Shown piece by piece: positions 1-7,823 of a stretch of 21,280 nt of DNA. Where the stretch lies: the NCBI GenBank assembly GCA_031260615.1, contig JAISLG010000126.1, forward strand, positions 1 to 21,280, in the 5' to 3' direction. The number at the start of each line of letters is the position of its first letter. Within the stretch, counting starts at the first letter, position 1. The position numbers and the translations under genes were made by a program. The notes under the pieces were generated by a model that did no database searches, was not told where the DNA came from, and worked only from the letters and a program-made list of their open reading frames with translations. The stretch comes from Oscillospiraceae bacterium. GTDB taxonomy: Bacteria > Bacillota > Clostridia > Oscillospirales > Ruminococcaceae.

Positions 1-1
1 T

Positions 2-253
2 GTCGCAAAGGCTATCAATGAGGCTAAGGCAGGTAAAATCGAGTACCGCCTCGATAAAACAAATATCATTCACTGCCCGATTGGCAAGGTTTCGTTCGGT
101 CCTGATAAACTCACTGAGAATTTTGAAACGCTTATAAATGCGGTGGTTAAGGCTAAACCGTCCGCCGCTAAGGGGCAATACCTCAAAAGCGCGTCTGTGT
201 CCTCCACTATGGGGCCCGGCGTGAAGATTGCTACCGTAAAGTACGGAAACTAA
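2..253 (+). CDS. rplA: 50S ribosomal protein L1, C-terminal part (5' end outside window)
   Basis: This is the last 83 residues of L1, the large-subunit stalk protein that binds 23S rRNA near the E site and also acts as a translational repressor. The reading frame is open from base 2 to a TAA at 251-253. It contains the typical C-terminal L1 features: an [21 protein letters not shown] strand, a KAKPSAAKG segment and the conserved [10 protein letters not shown] ending. In most bacteria rplJ and rplL follow L1. Here a hairpin and then the S10 operon promoter follow directly, so this gene ends its own transcription unit. Confidence 0.93.
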   Translation, partial: VAKAINEAKAGKIEYRLDKTNIIHCPIGKVSFGPDKLTENFETLINAVVKAKPSAAKGQYLKSASVSSTMGPGVKIATVKYGN

Positions 254-261
254 CACAAAAA

Positions 262-286
262 AGCCGCCGTTACCAAAACGGCGGCT
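262..286 (+). terminator. Hairpin after rplA, probable terminator
   Basis: A perfect 10-bp stem (262-271 with 277-286) closes a 5-nt loop. It starts 8 nt after the rplA stop. An A-run precedes it (257-262), but only a weak T-poor tail follows, so termination on the + strand is plausible but not textbook. Confidence 0.7.
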
Positions 287-304
287 AAACTTCGACTTGT
301 ATCA

Positions 305-328
305 AAAATATTTTGCAAAATATTTTGC
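305..328 (+). repeat. Two tandem copies of AAAATATTTTGC upstream of the S10 promoter
   Basis: A 12-bp unit is repeated exactly twice (305-316, 317-328) and followed by a decayed AATTTGCC. The A/T tracts end about 19 bp before the -35 box, roughly where an UP element would contact the RNA polymerase alpha C-terminal domain. The UP-element role is inferred from position and composition. Confidence 0.5.
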
Positions 329-346
329 AATTTGCCAAAAAAGCCC

Positions 347-375
347 TTGACAAGTCGTGAAATTGCTGTTAAAAT
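347..375 (+). promoter_or_regulatory. Housekeeping (sigma-A type) promoter of the S10 operon
   Basis: A consensus -35 TTGACA (347-352), a 17-bp spacer and a -10 TAAAAT (370-375) put transcription start near 382. This is the best promoter in the first 18 kb and lies behind an A/T-rich UP-like region. It would drive the long leader and the ribosomal genes from rpsJ. Confidence 0.85.
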
Positions 376-381
376 AATAAA

Positions 382-644
382 ACTTGCCGATATACGGCAA
401 ATATTTTTTGTTTACTGTTAATACCGAGAAGTTGCGGAAAACGTGAGGTCGCCATTATACGTTATGTGTAGCGGGTCGTTGCGCCGGTAATTCTTGGGGT
501 TCGGTTTCGGTTTGGGCGTTTCATAATAGGGTAAGGTATGCGGTTTTGCATACGCTCCCAAAACTAAGCAAGCGAAACACCCGAATGCGTGTAGAAAACC
601 GAATTGTCCTTTCAGTGAAATTAAGTAAAGAAAAGGGAAAATCA
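382..644 (+). promoter_or_regulatory. Long structured 5' leader of the S10 operon
   Basis: About 260 nt separate the predicted transcription start from the rpsJ ATG, and I see no convincing gene in them. Pairings visible by eye are TTCGGTTT (500-507) with AAACCGAA (596-603). This encloses GTATGC/GCATAC (536-541/548-553) and ACAC/GTGT (577-580/589-592), so a branched structure is possible. In E. coli, and reportedly in Bacillus, the S10 leader is controlled by L4. Such a role here is inference. Confidence 0.5.
384..409 (+). promoter_or_regulatory. Hairpin plus T6 run at the very 5' end of the S10 transcript
   Basis: TTGCCG (384-389) pairs perfectly with CGGCAA (395-400) around an ATATA loop, and six T residues follow at 404-409. 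It has the shape of a small intrinsic terminator. It begins only about 2 nt after the predicted start, so on promoter-derived RNA it more likely protects the 5' end. It could terminate read-through from rplA. Confidence 0.45.
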
Positions 645-977
645 ATGGCAGTTGAAACTAAGGAAACTACTAAGGAAAAGAAAATCCGCGTAAAGGTGAA
701 GAGTTACGAACATTCATTGGCGGATGCGGCGGCAAAAAAAGTCGCGGAAGCCGCGTTACGCACGGGCGCAAAAGTAGCGGGTCCGATTCCGCTCCCGACA
801 AAAAAAGAAATCATTACAATTCTCCGCGCGGTGCATAAATACAAGGATTCGCGCGAACAATTTGAACTCCGTACACATAAACGCCTGATTGACGTTACGC
901 GGTTTACGCCGAAAACGGTCGAGGCTCTCAACTCAATCGAGATGCCCGCGGGTGTCGAAATTGCGATTGAATTATGA
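645..977 (+). CDS. rpsJ: 30S ribosomal protein S10
   Basis: S10 sits in the 30S head and, as NusE, also joins antitermination complexes. The 110-residue product carries the conserved core [22 protein letters not shown] and [12 protein letters not shown], ending in [11 protein letters not shown]. The ATG at 645 is chosen because an AAAGGGAAA purine stretch lies just upstream. A longer frame from a TTG at 546 would read through leader structure and lacks family similarity. About eight extra charged residues precede the usual S10 start (TKETTKEKK). It is the first gene of the operon, followed by 82 nt to rplC. Confidence 0.96.
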   Translation: MAVETKETTKEKKIRVKVKSYEHSLADAAAKKVAEAALRTGAKVAGPIPLPTKKEIITILRAVHKYKDSREQFELRTHKRLIDVTRFTPKTVEALNSIEMPAGVEIAIEL

Positions 978-1059
978 TTAAGTTTGCTTGACGCAAACCA
1001 ATGATTAAAAGACCAAGATGTGATACCTATCATATCCAATGGTGAAAGGAAAGGTAATA

Positions 1060-1767
1060 ATGGCAGCAGCCATAATCGGCAGAAAAGTCGGTATGACGCA
1101 AATCTTCGTTACCGAGGAGCGCGTAACCGAAAAAGCGAAGGGCGAAAAGAAAAAGACGGGCGATAATAAAAATATCGTCATCGACACAAAACTCATACCT
1201 GTTACGGTAATTGAGGCGGGACCGAATACTATTGTACAGGTCAAGACAACCGAAAATGACGGTTACGAGGCATATAAACTCGGTTACGGCGAGGTAAGTG
1301 CAAAACACCTCACCAAGCCCGAGCAGGGCGTGTTTAATAAGGCGGATATCGGGTTTAAGAAGCATCTCCGCGAATTCGACAAAGACCAACTTACAGGCGA
1401 ATACAAAGTCGGCGATATTGTGAAAGCCGATGCGTTCGCAGTCGGCGCGTTCGTGGACGCGCACGGGACAAGTAAGGGTAAAGGTTTCCAAGGCGCAATT
1501 AAACGCCACGGACAACACCGTTTGAAAGAAACTCACGGTACTGGTCCTGTCGTTCGCCATGCGGGTTCAATGGGCGCGAACTCCGACCCGTCACGCATTT
1601 TTAAGGGCAAAAAATTGCCCGGTCATATGGGCGCAAAGGGCAGTTCCGTGCAAAATTTGCAGATTGTCAAGATTGACGCGGAAAATAACTTGATAGCGGT
1701 AAAGGGCGCAGTCCCCGGACCTAACGGTGGGATTGTTACTCTGACCTCCGCCGTTAAAAAGAAGTGA
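1060..1767 (+). CDS. rplC: 50S ribosomal protein L3
   Basis: L3 is an early assembly protein that reaches towards the peptidyl transferase centre. The 235-residue product starts with the typical IIGRKVGMTQIF and contains GTSKGKGFQGAIKRHG, the GPVVRHAGSMG loop, and a closing VKGAVPGPNGG. The ATG at 1060 has AAGGAAAGG directly upstream; an in-frame ATG at 1039 has no such site and adds non-family residues. Compared with the usual 205-210 residues, there is a lysine-rich insertion at about residues 19-42, before LIPVTVIEAGP. Its stop is 11 nt before the rplD start. Confidence 0.96.
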   Translation: MAAAIIGRKVGMTQIFVTEERVTEKAKGEKKKTGDNKNIVIDTKLIPVTVIEAGPNTIVQVKTTENDGYEAYKLGYGEVSAKHLTKPEQGVFNKADIGFKKHLREFDKDQLTGEYKVGDIVKADAFAVGAFVDAHGTSKGKGFQGAIKRHGQHRLKETHGTGPVVRHAGSMGANSDPSRIFKGKKLPGHMGAKGSSVQNLQIVKIDAENNLIAVKGAVPGPNGGIVTLTSAVKKK

Positions 1768-1778
1768 GTGGAGGGAAA

Positions 1779-2399
1779 ATGACGGTAAAAGTGTATAATA
1801 AGTCTGGTGAGGAAAAAGGCACAATCGACCTCTCAGACGAAATATTCGGCATTGAACCGAATATCCCCGCAGTACACGCTGCGGTTGTGAATATTTTGGC
1901 TAATAAGCGTCAGGGGACTCAGTCCACTTTGACTCGGACAGAAGTAAGCGGCGGCGGTAAAAAACCGTGGCGGCAAAAAGGTACTGGTCACGCGCGTCAA
2001 GGTTCGACTCGCGCTCCGCAGTGGCGTCACGGCGGTATTGCGCTCGGTCCGAAACCGCGTAGTTATCGGTATACCCTTAACAAGAAAGTGCGGCGGTTGG
2101 CATTCAAATCCGCTCTGTCACTTAAAGCGCGCGAGGGTGGCATTATTGTCCTCGATGAGTTCAAACTCGCCGAATACAAAACGCGCGAAGTTGTTAAATT
2201 GTTCAACGCGCTCGGTGCGGCTAAAAAAGTGCTGTTCGTGCTTGATACGGTCGACAGCTATGTGATTAAAAGCGCGTCCAATATCCCAGGAGCCAAGACT
2301 GCTCAGGTCGGTACTTTGAACACCTACGACATCGTGAACGCGGATAAGGTTGTAGTGCTGAAAGGCGCGGTATCTAAAATCGAGGAGGTATACGCCTAA
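1779..2399 (+). CDS. rplD: 50S ribosomal protein L4
   Basis: L4 lines the peptide exit tunnel and in several bacteria represses its own S10 operon. The 206-residue protein has the expected order: an N-terminal domain ([14 protein letters not shown]), the extended tunnel loop [19 protein letters not shown] with RAPQWRHGG, and a C-terminal Rossmann-like half ([12 protein letters not shown]). The ATG at 1779 is preceded by GGAGGG; a GTG at 1764 overlapping the L3 stop lacks a ribosome binding site. The stop codon overlaps the rplW ATG (TAATG), so the two are probably translationally coupled. Confidence 0.96.
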   Translation: MTVKVYNKSGEEKGTIDLSDEIFGIEPNIPAVHAAVVNILANKRQGTQSTLTRTEVSGGGKKPWRQKGTGHARQGSTRAPQWRHGGIALGPKPRSYRYTLNKKVRRLAFKSALSLKAREGGIIVLDEFKLAEYKTREVVKLFNALGAAKKVLFVLDTVDSYVIKSASNIPGAKTAQVGTLNTYDIVNADKVVVLKGAVSKIEEVYA

Positions 2400-2731
2400 T
2401 GTCTACTATCCCAACTAAACTTAAAGACGGTACGGGGAAAAGCCCCCGTGAAATCATTATTCGTCCGATAATCACCGAGAAAGCAACCGCAGGTCTGGAA
2501 GAGAAAAAATATACTTTCAAAGTGCGGACAGATGCAAATAAAATCGAGATTAAACAGGCTGTCGAGGCACTATTTAAGGGTGTCGAGGTCGAGAGTGTGA
2601 ATACCATTAAGATACCCGGCAAAAAACGCGTTCGCGGTCGGGCTGTCGGTTATACTCCCGATTACAAAAAAGCAATTGTAAAGGTTACAGAAAAATCTAA
2701 ACCCATCGAGTTCTTCGAGGGCTTGGCGTAA
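2399..2731 (+). CDS. rplW: 50S ribosomal protein L23
   Basis: L23 lies at the tunnel exit and docks trigger factor and the signal recognition particle. The product is 110 residues. After about 16 extra residues ([16 protein letters not shown]) comes the family core [30 protein letters not shown] and the [15 protein letters not shown] segment. A strong GAGGAGG at 2382-2388, inside the end of rplD, sits 10 nt before the ATG. The start overlaps the rplD stop by one base. Confidence 0.95.
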   Translation: MSTIPTKLKDGTGKSPREIIIRPIITEKATAGLEEKKYTFKVRTDANKIEIKQAVEALFKGVEVESVNTIKIPGKKRVRGRAVGYTPDYKKAIVKVTEKSKPIEFFEGLA

Positions 2732-2750
2732 GGGGTTGAAAGGGTAAAAT

Positions 2751-3581
2751 ATGGCAATTAAATTTTATAAACCCACGACGCCCGCTCGCCGTGGAATGTC
2801 TACAATCGATTACTCGGGTCTGTCCAAAGCCGCTCCCGAAAAGTCGTTGCTCGTCAAACTGAAAAAGCATAGCGGTCGGAACAGTTACGGGCGGATTACT
2901 GTGCGCCATAAAGGCGGCGGTAATCGTATTAAATACCGCTTGATTGACTTCAAACGTGACGTTGAGGGCGAGGGTGAGGTTAAGACAATCGAATACGACC
3001 CGAACCGTACCGCGTTTATCGCAAAAGTCGAATACGCGAATAATGAACTCAAATATATCATCGCTCCCGAGGGGCTTAAAGTCGGGGATAAGGTTACGTC
3101 CTCCCCCGACGCGGATATTGTAACAGGGAATACACTCCCCCTGCACTCGATTCCCCTCGGTACTGTCGTTCACAATGTGGAACTTTACCCGGGTAAGGGT
3201 GCGCAGATTGTGCGCTCCGCAGGTACGTCCGCGCAGGTTATGGCTAAGGAAAATGGATATGTCCTCCTCCGCTTGCCAAGTGGTGAACTCCGTAACTTCC
3301 GCGAGAATTGCAAGGCAACCATCGGCGTTGTCAGCAACCTCGACCATTTCAATGTAAACCTCGGGAAGGCGGGTCGTACCCGTCACCTCGGTATCCGCCC
3401 CACTGTCCGCGGTTCTGTTATGAATCCGTGTGACCACCCCCACGGCGGCGGCGAGGGTAAATCCCCAGTCGGGCGCGCAGGCCCTGTCACTCCTTGGGGT
3501 AAGCCCGCTCTCGGCAAAAAGACTCGTTCCTCGAAAAAATCGAGCAACAAGTTCATCGTTAAACGCCGCACGAAAAAGTAA
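2751..3581 (+). CDS. rplB: 50S ribosomal protein L2
   Basis: L2 joins the subunits and is needed for peptidyl transferase assembly. The 276-residue length is normal. It shows the N-terminal [16 protein letters not shown], the [13 protein letters not shown]-fold strand, the SH3-like central part, and the hallmark C-terminal [19 protein letters not shown] loop, whose histidine points to the active site. An AAAGGGTAAAAT stretch precedes the ATG. Unlike the gene pairs before it, it is followed by a 98-nt structured spacer before rpsS. Confidence 0.97.
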   Translation: MAIKFYKPTTPARRGMSTIDYSGLSKAAPEKSLLVKLKKHSGRNSYGRITVRHKGGGNRIKYRLIDFKRDVEGEGEVKTIEYDPNRTAFIAKVEYANNELKYIIAPEGLKVGDKVTSSPDADIVTGNTLPLHSIPLGTVVHNVELYPGKGAQIVRSAGTSAQVMAKENGYVLLRLPSGELRNFRENCKATIGVVSNLDHFNVNLGKAGRTRHLGIRPTVRGSVMNPCDHPHGGGEGKSPVGRAGPVTPWGKPALGKKTRSSKKSSNKFIVKRRTKK

Positions 3582-3584
3582 ATT

Positions 3585-3658
3585 GTATACTAAACAGGTA
3601 ACGGGCGTGTTAAAAAGGTTGTGCATTACGATACAACAATTAACTTGCATACCTATAC
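3585..3658 (+). promoter_or_regulatory. Nested stem structure in the rplB-rpsS spacer
   Basis: Four complementary pairs nest in order within the 98-nt spacer: GTAT (3585-3588) with ATAC (3655-3658), AGGT (3596-3599) with ACCT (3651-3654), GTTAA (3609-3613) with TTAAC (3640-3644), and GTTGT (3618-3622) with ACAAC (3633-3637) around a 10-nt loop. The structure ends 2 nt before the rpsS ribosome binding site GAAAGGAAA, where folding could control initiation. A regulatory role is inferred. Confidence 0.45.
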
Positions 3659-3679
3659 TTGAAAGGAAACTTCAACCTA

Positions 3680-3955
3680 ATGAGCAGAAGCGTAAAGAAA
3701 GGACCTTACGTCCTTGAATCGCTGATGAAAAAAGTCGCGGCGCAAAATGCCGTCGAGGAAAAAAAAGTCATCAAAACTTGGAGCCGCGCAAGTACAATAT
3801 TCCCCGAATTTGTGGGGCATACATTCGCGGTGCACGACGGCAGAAAACACGTTCCTGTGTATGTTACCGAGGATATGGTCGGGCATAAGTTGGGCGAGTT
3901 CGCCCCCACTCGCACTTATCGCGGTCACGCGGGAAATAAAACCACGAAGAAATAA
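3680..3955 (+). CDS. rpsS: 30S ribosomal protein S19
   Basis: S19 is in the 30S head and contacts S13 and the A-site tRNA region. The 91-residue product has the canonical [11 protein letters not shown] start, [21 protein letters not shown] and a [14 protein letters not shown] end. The ATG at 3680 begins the family sequence. The in-frame TTG at 3659 overlaps the ribosome binding site GAAAGGAAA (3661-3669) and was rejected as a start. Confidence 0.96.
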   Translation: MSRSVKKGPYVLESLMKKVAAQNAVEEKKVIKTWSRASTIFPEFVGHTFAVHDGRKHVPVYVTEDMVGHKLGEFAPTRTYRGHAGNKTTKK

Positions 3956-3975
3956 TTACGGGAGATAACAGTCTA

Positions 3976-4419
3976 ATGCATATAATTGCAAAAGCAAACG
4001 GCGTAAGGGTTACTCCCCGTAAGGTGGGTCCCGTGCTTGCGCTGATACGCGGCAAGGAAATTGAATACTCGCGAGGCGTGTTGACACACCTTCCGAGGTC
4101 GGCAAGTGAGCCGATACTCAAATGCCTTAACTCGGCTGTCGCTAACGCCGAAAATAACCTCGACTTGCGCGCTAAAAACTTGTACGTCAGGACGGCTAAT
4201 GTCGGTCCGTCTATCACCTTGAAACGAATTCGCCCCGCCGCAAAAGGCAGCGCGCACCGAATTCTCAAACGGACAAGTAATATTTATATCGAACTTGCCG
4301 AGATAGGTATCGAAGAAGACGACGATTTGACGTATTCCGACAGAGATGAGATAACAGCCGACGACCTCAAAAAACTCGACGGCGTGGAAATTGAAAAGAA
4401 AAAGGAGGGGGCTAAATAA
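3976..4419 (+). CDS. rplV: 50S ribosomal protein L22 with acidic C-terminal extension
   Basis: L22 lines the exit tunnel and is a known site of macrolide resistance changes. Residues 1-112 match the family: [17 protein letters not shown], then [10 protein letters not shown], and the tunnel hairpin followed by [15 protein letters not shown]. The usual protein is about 110-115 residues; this one is 147. The added tail is acidic, then lysine-rich ([10 protein letters not shown] through [10 protein letters not shown]), so it lies outside the tunnel hairpin. The stop overlaps the rpsC ATG by one base, and an AAAGGAGGGGG purine block inside the tail codons serves as the rpsC ribosome binding site. 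Confidence 0.95.
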   Translation: MHIIAKANGVRVTPRKVGPVLALIRGKEIEYSRGVLTHLPRSASEPILKCLNSAVANAENNLDLRAKNLYVRTANVGPSITLKRIRPAAKGSAHRILKRTSNIYIELAEIGIEEDDDLTYSDRDEITADDLKKLDGVEIEKKKEGAK

Positions 4420-5381
4420 TGGGACAGAAAGTAAACCCCCACGGTATGCGCGTAGGTATCATCAAAGATTGGGATAGCCGTTGGACTGCCTCTAAGGCTG
4501 ACTTCGGCGATATTCTCGTTGAGGATTACCATATCCGTAAATACCTGTTCGCTAAAACTTACACCTCCGACAAGTCGCCCGTTCCGAAACGCGCTGGCAT
4601 TGCCGCCGTTGAAATCGAACGTACTGGGACCACTATTAAAATATTCGTTCACACAGGGAAACCGGGTGTGCTTATCGGTAAACAGGGCGCGGGTATCGCA
4701 ACCATCAAAACCGATATTGAGAAGATTACTAAGGGCAAACCCGTCGAGATAAATATAATCGAAATCAAGGCGATTGACCTCAATGCAAAACTCGTTGCCG
4801 ATAATATCGCAACTGCCCTCGAAGACCGCGTGGCATTCCGCCGCGCTATGAAATCGGCTCTGCAACGGACTATGAAATCGGGTGCGCTCGGTGTCAAAGT
4901 TGCCGTTGGCGGTCGGCTCGGCGGCGCGGAAATTGCGCGTACCGAGAGTTACAAAGAGGGTACTGTTCCGCTCCACACGCTCCGCGCGGATATTGATTAC
5001 GGGGTGTCCACCGCGCATACAACTTATGGCGTTATCGGCGTAAAAGTTTGGATTTACAAGGGCGAGGTTCTCAAAGGGGAACTCGGTCGCCGTAAAGTCG
5101 AAACAGGCGGCCGTAATGACCGCGACAATCGCCGTCCGAGCGGCAACCGCGATAATCGCGGCGGCGGTCGGGATAACCGCGGCGGTTTCAACCGCGATAA
5201 CAGAAATGGCGGCGGCAACCGTGATAATCGCGGCGGCGGCGGCGGATATAATAATGGTCGGTCGGGCGGCGGTTACAACAATAACGGCGGCAACGGCGGC
5301 AACGGCGGATACAATCGCACAGGCGGCAACGGTGGTTACAACCAGTCGTCGGGCGGAAATAACAACGGAGGTAAAGAATAA
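4419..5381 (+). CDS. rpsC: 30S ribosomal protein S3 with long Gly/Asn/Arg-rich tail
   Basis: S3 forms the mRNA entry channel with S4 and S5 and contributes to ribosomal helicase activity. Residues 1-230 are a normal S3: [14 protein letters not shown] start, a KH domain with the GKQG loop (87-90), and the C-terminal domain with [12 protein letters not shown] and DIDYG. The usual total is 210-230 residues, but this product has 320. Residues 231-320 are low-complexity: DNR-G repeats up to about 271, then GGYNN-type repeats, ending GGKE. The tail should be disordered, basic first and neutral later. Its last codons hold the GGAGG (5367-5371) that serves rplP. Confidence 0.95.
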   Translation: MGQKVNPHGMRVGIIKDWDSRWTASKADFGDILVEDYHIRKYLFAKTYTSDKSPVPKRAGIAAVEIERTGTTIKIFVHTGKPGVLIGKQGAGIATIKTDIEKITKGKPVEINIIEIKAIDLNAKLVADNIATALEDRVAFRRAMKSALQRTMKSGALGVKVAVGGRLGGAEIARTESYKEGTVPLHTLRADIDYGVSTAHTTYGVIGVKVWIYKGEVLKGELGRRKVETGGRNDRDNRRPSGNRDNRGGGRDNRGGFNRDNRNGGGNRDNRGGGGGYNNGRSGGGYNNNGGNGGNGGYNRTGGNGGYNQSSGGNNNGGKE

Positions 5382-5890
5382 TGCTACTTCCGAAAAGAGT
5401 AAAATACAGACGTCAACAACGCGGCAGAATGAATGGCATCGCTACGCGCGGCAACTTAATCACTTATGGTGATTTTGGCTTGGTTGCGCTCGAACCCGCT
5501 TGGATTACAAGCAACCAAATCGAGGCCGCTCGTATCGCAATGACGCGCTACACAAAGCGTTTTGGTCAGGTTTGGATAAAGATATTCCCCGATAAGCCCG
5601 TTACGGCAAAGCCCGCCGAAACCCGTATGGGTTCGGGTAAAGGCTCGCCCGAATACTGGGTCAGTGTAGTTAAGCCGGGCAGAGTCCTGTTTGAGATTGC
5701 AGGTGTACCCGAAGATACCGCAAAAGAGGCTATCCGCCTCGCAATGCACAAACTGCCTATCAAATGCAAGTTCGTAAAAAAAGGCGAGGAAACCGTCCCT
5801 GGGACTACTAAGCCCGTCGAACGCAAAGAAAAGGCTGTTAAAGCGGTTAAGGGCGGTGCCGAAAATACGGCAACGGAGGCAAGCAAATGA
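5381..5890 (+). CDS. rplP: 50S ribosomal protein L16
   Basis: L16 organises the A-site side of the peptidyl transferase centre. The first 140 or so residues are typical: [40 protein letters not shown], then the [13 protein letters not shown] loop, and [12 protein letters not shown]. The family is about 137-147 residues; this one has 169, with a lysine/alanine-rich tail after residue 145. The ATG overlaps the rpsC stop by one base, and the TGA overlaps the rpmC start (ATGA), so it is likely coupled on both sides. Confidence 0.96.
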   Translation: MLLPKRVKYRRQQRGRMNGIATRGNLITYGDFGLVALEPAWITSNQIEAARIAMTRYTKRFGQVWIKIFPDKPVTAKPAETRMGSGKGSPEYWVSVVKPGRVLFEIAGVPEDTAKEAIRLAMHKLPIKCKFVKKGEETVPGTTKPVERKEKAVKAVKGGAENTATEASK

Positions 5891-6102
5891 CTAAATTCGC
5901 AAAAGAATACCACGACCTTACGGACTTGGAACTCTTAAAAAAGGAAACGGAGTTAAGGGAAGAATTGTTTAATCTTCGGTTCCGTCACTCTATAAAGCAA
6001 CTGGAAAACCCGTTGTCTTTGCGTAAAGTACGCAAGCAGATTGCCGTTGTTAAGACGGTTCTCAGAGAACGGGAAATTGCTAAACAAAAAGAGGCTGTGT
6101 AA
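5887..6102 (+). CDS. rpmC: 50S ribosomal protein L29
   Basis: L29 is a small helical protein at the tunnel exit next to L23. The 71-residue product shows the two-helix pattern with [21 protein letters not shown] and the conserved [13 protein letters not shown] turn, then [17 protein letters not shown]. The start overlaps the rplP stop by four bases (ATGA), and GGCAACGGAGGC just upstream gives the ribosome binding site. rpsQ starts 9 nt after its stop. Confidence 0.95.
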   Translation: MTKFAKEYHDLTDLELLKKETELREELFNLRFRHSIKQLENPLSLRKVRKQIAVVKTVLREREIAKQKEAV

Positions 6103-6111
6103 AGAGGGAAT

Positions 6112-6378
6112 ATGAGTGAAGTTGTAACACGCAATCTGCGTAAAGAAAAGGTCGGAAAAGTAACAAGCGATAAGATGGATAAGACAATTGTCGTGTCCGT
6201 CGAGGATAACGTACGCCACCCGTTGTACAAGAAAATTATCAAGCGCACTATAAAGTTTAAGGCGCACGATGAGAATAATGAGGCGGGTACTGGCGACACT
6301 GTTCGTATTATGGAAACACGCCCGCTGTCGAAAGAAAAACGCTGGCGGTTAATAGAGATACTTGAAAAAGCAAAATAA
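6112..6378 (+). CDS. rpsQ: 30S ribosomal protein S17
   Basis: S17 is a primary 16S rRNA binder of the 30S body with an OB fold. The 88-residue product contains [19 protein letters not shown], the [19 protein letters not shown] strand pair and [17 protein letters not shown], all family hallmarks. The ATG follows a GAGGG stretch by 4 nt. It lies between rpmC and rplN with short gaps. Confidence 0.96.
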   Translation: MSEVVTRNLRKEKVGKVTSDKMDKTIVVSVEDNVRHPLYKKIIKRTIKFKAHDENNEAGTGDTVRIMETRPLSKEKRWRLIEILEKAK

Positions 6379-6402
6379 GTTTGAAAGGACAAAGGGAAAA
6401 GT

Positions 6403-6774
6403 ATGGTACAAATGCAAACACGCCTACGCGTTGCCGATAATACGGGCGCAAAGGAAATTATGGCTATACGGGTTCTCGGCGGCACACGTCGGCGTTATGC
6501 GTCGGTGGGCGATGTAATCGTTGCGTCCGTCAAGAAAGCTTCCCCCGGCGGCACTGCGAAAAAAGGCGAAGTTGTGCGCGCCGTTGTGGTTAGAACTGCC
6601 GCTCCGCTTAGACGTGCGGATGGAACATATATCAGATTCGACGAAAATGCGGCGGTTATCATTAAATCTGCTGATAAGGACCCGCGCGGTACGCGCATTT
6701 TTGGACCTGTCGCCCGCGAGTTGCGCGAAAAAGGATATATAAAAATCCTCTCGCTCGCTCCGGAAGTGCTTTAA
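6403..6774 (+). CDS. rplN: 50S ribosomal protein L14
   Basis: L14 sits at the subunit interface near L19 and is the docking site of the silencing factor RsfS. The 123 residues fit the family length exactly. It shows [42 protein letters not shown] with [14 protein letters not shown], and the closing [29 protein letters not shown] region. GTG/TTG alternatives are not needed: the ATG at 6403 follows a GGGAAAAGT purine stretch. Confidence 0.97.
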   Translation: MVQMQTRLRVADNTGAKEIMAIRVLGGTRRRYASVGDVIVASVKKASPGGTAKKGEVVRAVVVRTAAPLRRADGTYIRFDENAAVIIKSADKDPRGTRIFGPVARELREKGYIKILSLAPEVL

Positions 6775-6789
6775 GGGGAGGAAGAACAA

Positions 6790-7140
6790 ATGGCTGTTGG
6801 CGCGAAACACGCGGCGGTACCTAATAAGGTACACGTCAAGACTGGCGATAACGTAATGTTAATCTCCGGCAAGGATAAAGGTAAGACCGGCAAAATTGTT
6901 GCGGTGTCCCCCGACGAAGGTAAGATTATTGTCGAAGGGCTTAACATTGTGACGAAATATATCAAGCCCCGTCAGCAAGGTCAGAGCGGTCAGATGGTTA
7001 AGGCGGAAGGTGCAATATATTCAAGTAAGGTTCAACCTGTTTGCCCGAAATGCGATAAGCCCACGCGTGTGGGTCACGAACTCAAAAAAGGCGATAAAAT
7101 TCGTGTCTGCAAAAAATGCGGCGCAGAATTAAAGTATTGA
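6790..7140 (+). CDS. rplX: 50S ribosomal protein L24, zinc-finger form
   Basis: L24 starts assembly of the large subunit by binding the 5' part of 23S rRNA. The 116-residue product has a KOW motif (HVKTGDNVMLISGKDKGKTGKI), then NIVTKYIKPRQQG. The C-terminal part holds CxxC pairs at residues 85/88 and 107/110, a zinc-ribbon-like form found in many Firmicutes. A GGGGAGGAAG block precedes the ATG. The next gene is 102 nt away behind a structured spacer. Confidence 0.95.
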   Translation: MAVGAKHAAVPNKVHVKTGDNVMLISGKDKGKTGKIVAVSPDEGKIIVEGLNIVTKYIKPRQQGQSGQMVKAEGAIYSSKVQPVCPKCDKPTRVGHELKKGDKIRVCKKCGAELKY

Positions 7141-7169
7141 TTTAATATACTGATTAAAGCCTACTAAAA

Positions 7170-7223
7170 GGTTGGTGCTATGCACCGTGGGTAATGGGGT
7201 TATACTACACCCGTTGCCGAACC
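7170..7223 (+). promoter_or_regulatory. Three-way-junction RNA candidate just before rplE
   Basis: The rplX-rplE spacer contains an outer stem GGTT (7170-7173)/AACC (7220-7223) that encloses two hairpins. The first is GGTGC-TAT-GCACC (7174-7186). The second is GGTAA (7190-7194)/TTGCC (7214-7218) with an inner GGGT (7197-7200)/ACCC (7209-7212). The ribosome binding site of rplE (GAAAGGAAA) begins one base after the closing strand. In E. coli, S8 represses the spc operon from a site near the rplX/rplE junction, so an analogous control point is plausible but unproven here. Confidence 0.5.
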
Positions 7224-7242
7224 GAAAGGAAATATAAAACAA

Positions 7243-7803
7243 ATGGCTGATGCAAGGCTCAAAGCAAAGTATAAGGAAACCGTTGCCCCTGCACTGTTTA
7301 AGAAGTTTGGATATAAAAGCGTAATGCAAATCCCTAAACTCGACAAGATAGTTGTAAACGTGGCGAGCGGTGAACTCAAAGATAACCAGAAGGCTGTCGA
7401 AGCCACCGTAAATGACATCAAGGCGATTACTGGGCAGAAGCCTATCGTTTGTCGGGCGAAACATTCTGTCGCAAACTTCAAGTTGCGTGAAGGTTCAATA
7501 GTCGGCGTTAAAGCGACTCTGCGCGGGAAGATTATGTATGAGTTCCTCGACAGATTCTTCAACGTGGCTCTCCCTCGTGTGCGTGATTTCCGCGGTATCA
7601 ACCCGAATTCGTTCGATGGGCGCGGCAATTACTCCGTGGGGCTGAAAGAACAACTCATCTTCCCCGAAATTGATTACGATAAAATCGACAAAATTCGTGG
7701 GCTTGATATTAACTTCATAACAACTGCTAAGACCGACGAGGAAGCAAAAGAATTGCTCGCCCTCCTCGGTGCGCCGTTCGCTAAACAGCAAGGTGATAAG
7801 TAA
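7243..7803 (+). CDS. rplE: 50S ribosomal protein L5
   Basis: L5 is part of the 5S rRNP in the central protuberance. The 186-residue protein includes [13 protein letters not shown], the [17 protein letters not shown] strand, [54 protein letters not shown] and the [20 protein letters not shown] end. The order and length match the family. The ATG follows GAAAGGAAATATAAAACAA and the spacer structure ending at 7223. Confidence 0.97.
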   Translation: MADARLKAKYKETVAPALFKKFGYKSVMQIPKLDKIVVNVASGELKDNQKAVEATVNDIKAITGQKPIVCRAKHSVANFKLREGSIVGVKATLRGKIMYEFLDRFFNVALPRVRDFRGINPNSFDGRGNYSVGLKEQLIFPEIDYDKIDKIRGLDINFITTAKTDEEAKELLALLGAPFAKQQGDK

Positions 7804-7823
7804 GGGGAGAATAGGGATTTACA

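Noticed and set aside
305..328. CRISPR or phage attachment repeat
   Set aside because: Only two short A/T-rich tandem copies without spacers; better explained as an upstream promoter element.
546..644. N-terminal extension of S10 from a TTG at 546
   Set aside because: The added residues have no S10 similarity, fall in leader hairpins, and a ribosome binding site lies just before the ATG at 645.
2697..3650. 317-codon minus-strand open frame opposite rplB
   Set aside because: It is a shadow of the strongly conserved L2 gene, with no recognisable protein and no ribosome binding site pattern.
4284..5018. 244-codon minus-strand open frame opposite rplV and rpsC
   Set aside because: It mirrors conserved coding sequence on the + strand and its product resembles no family.
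5116..5472. 118-codon + strand open frame within the S3 tail
   Set aside because: The Ala/Thr/Ile repeat product comes from reading the Gly/Asn repeat codons in another frame; S3 and L16 both need this DNA.
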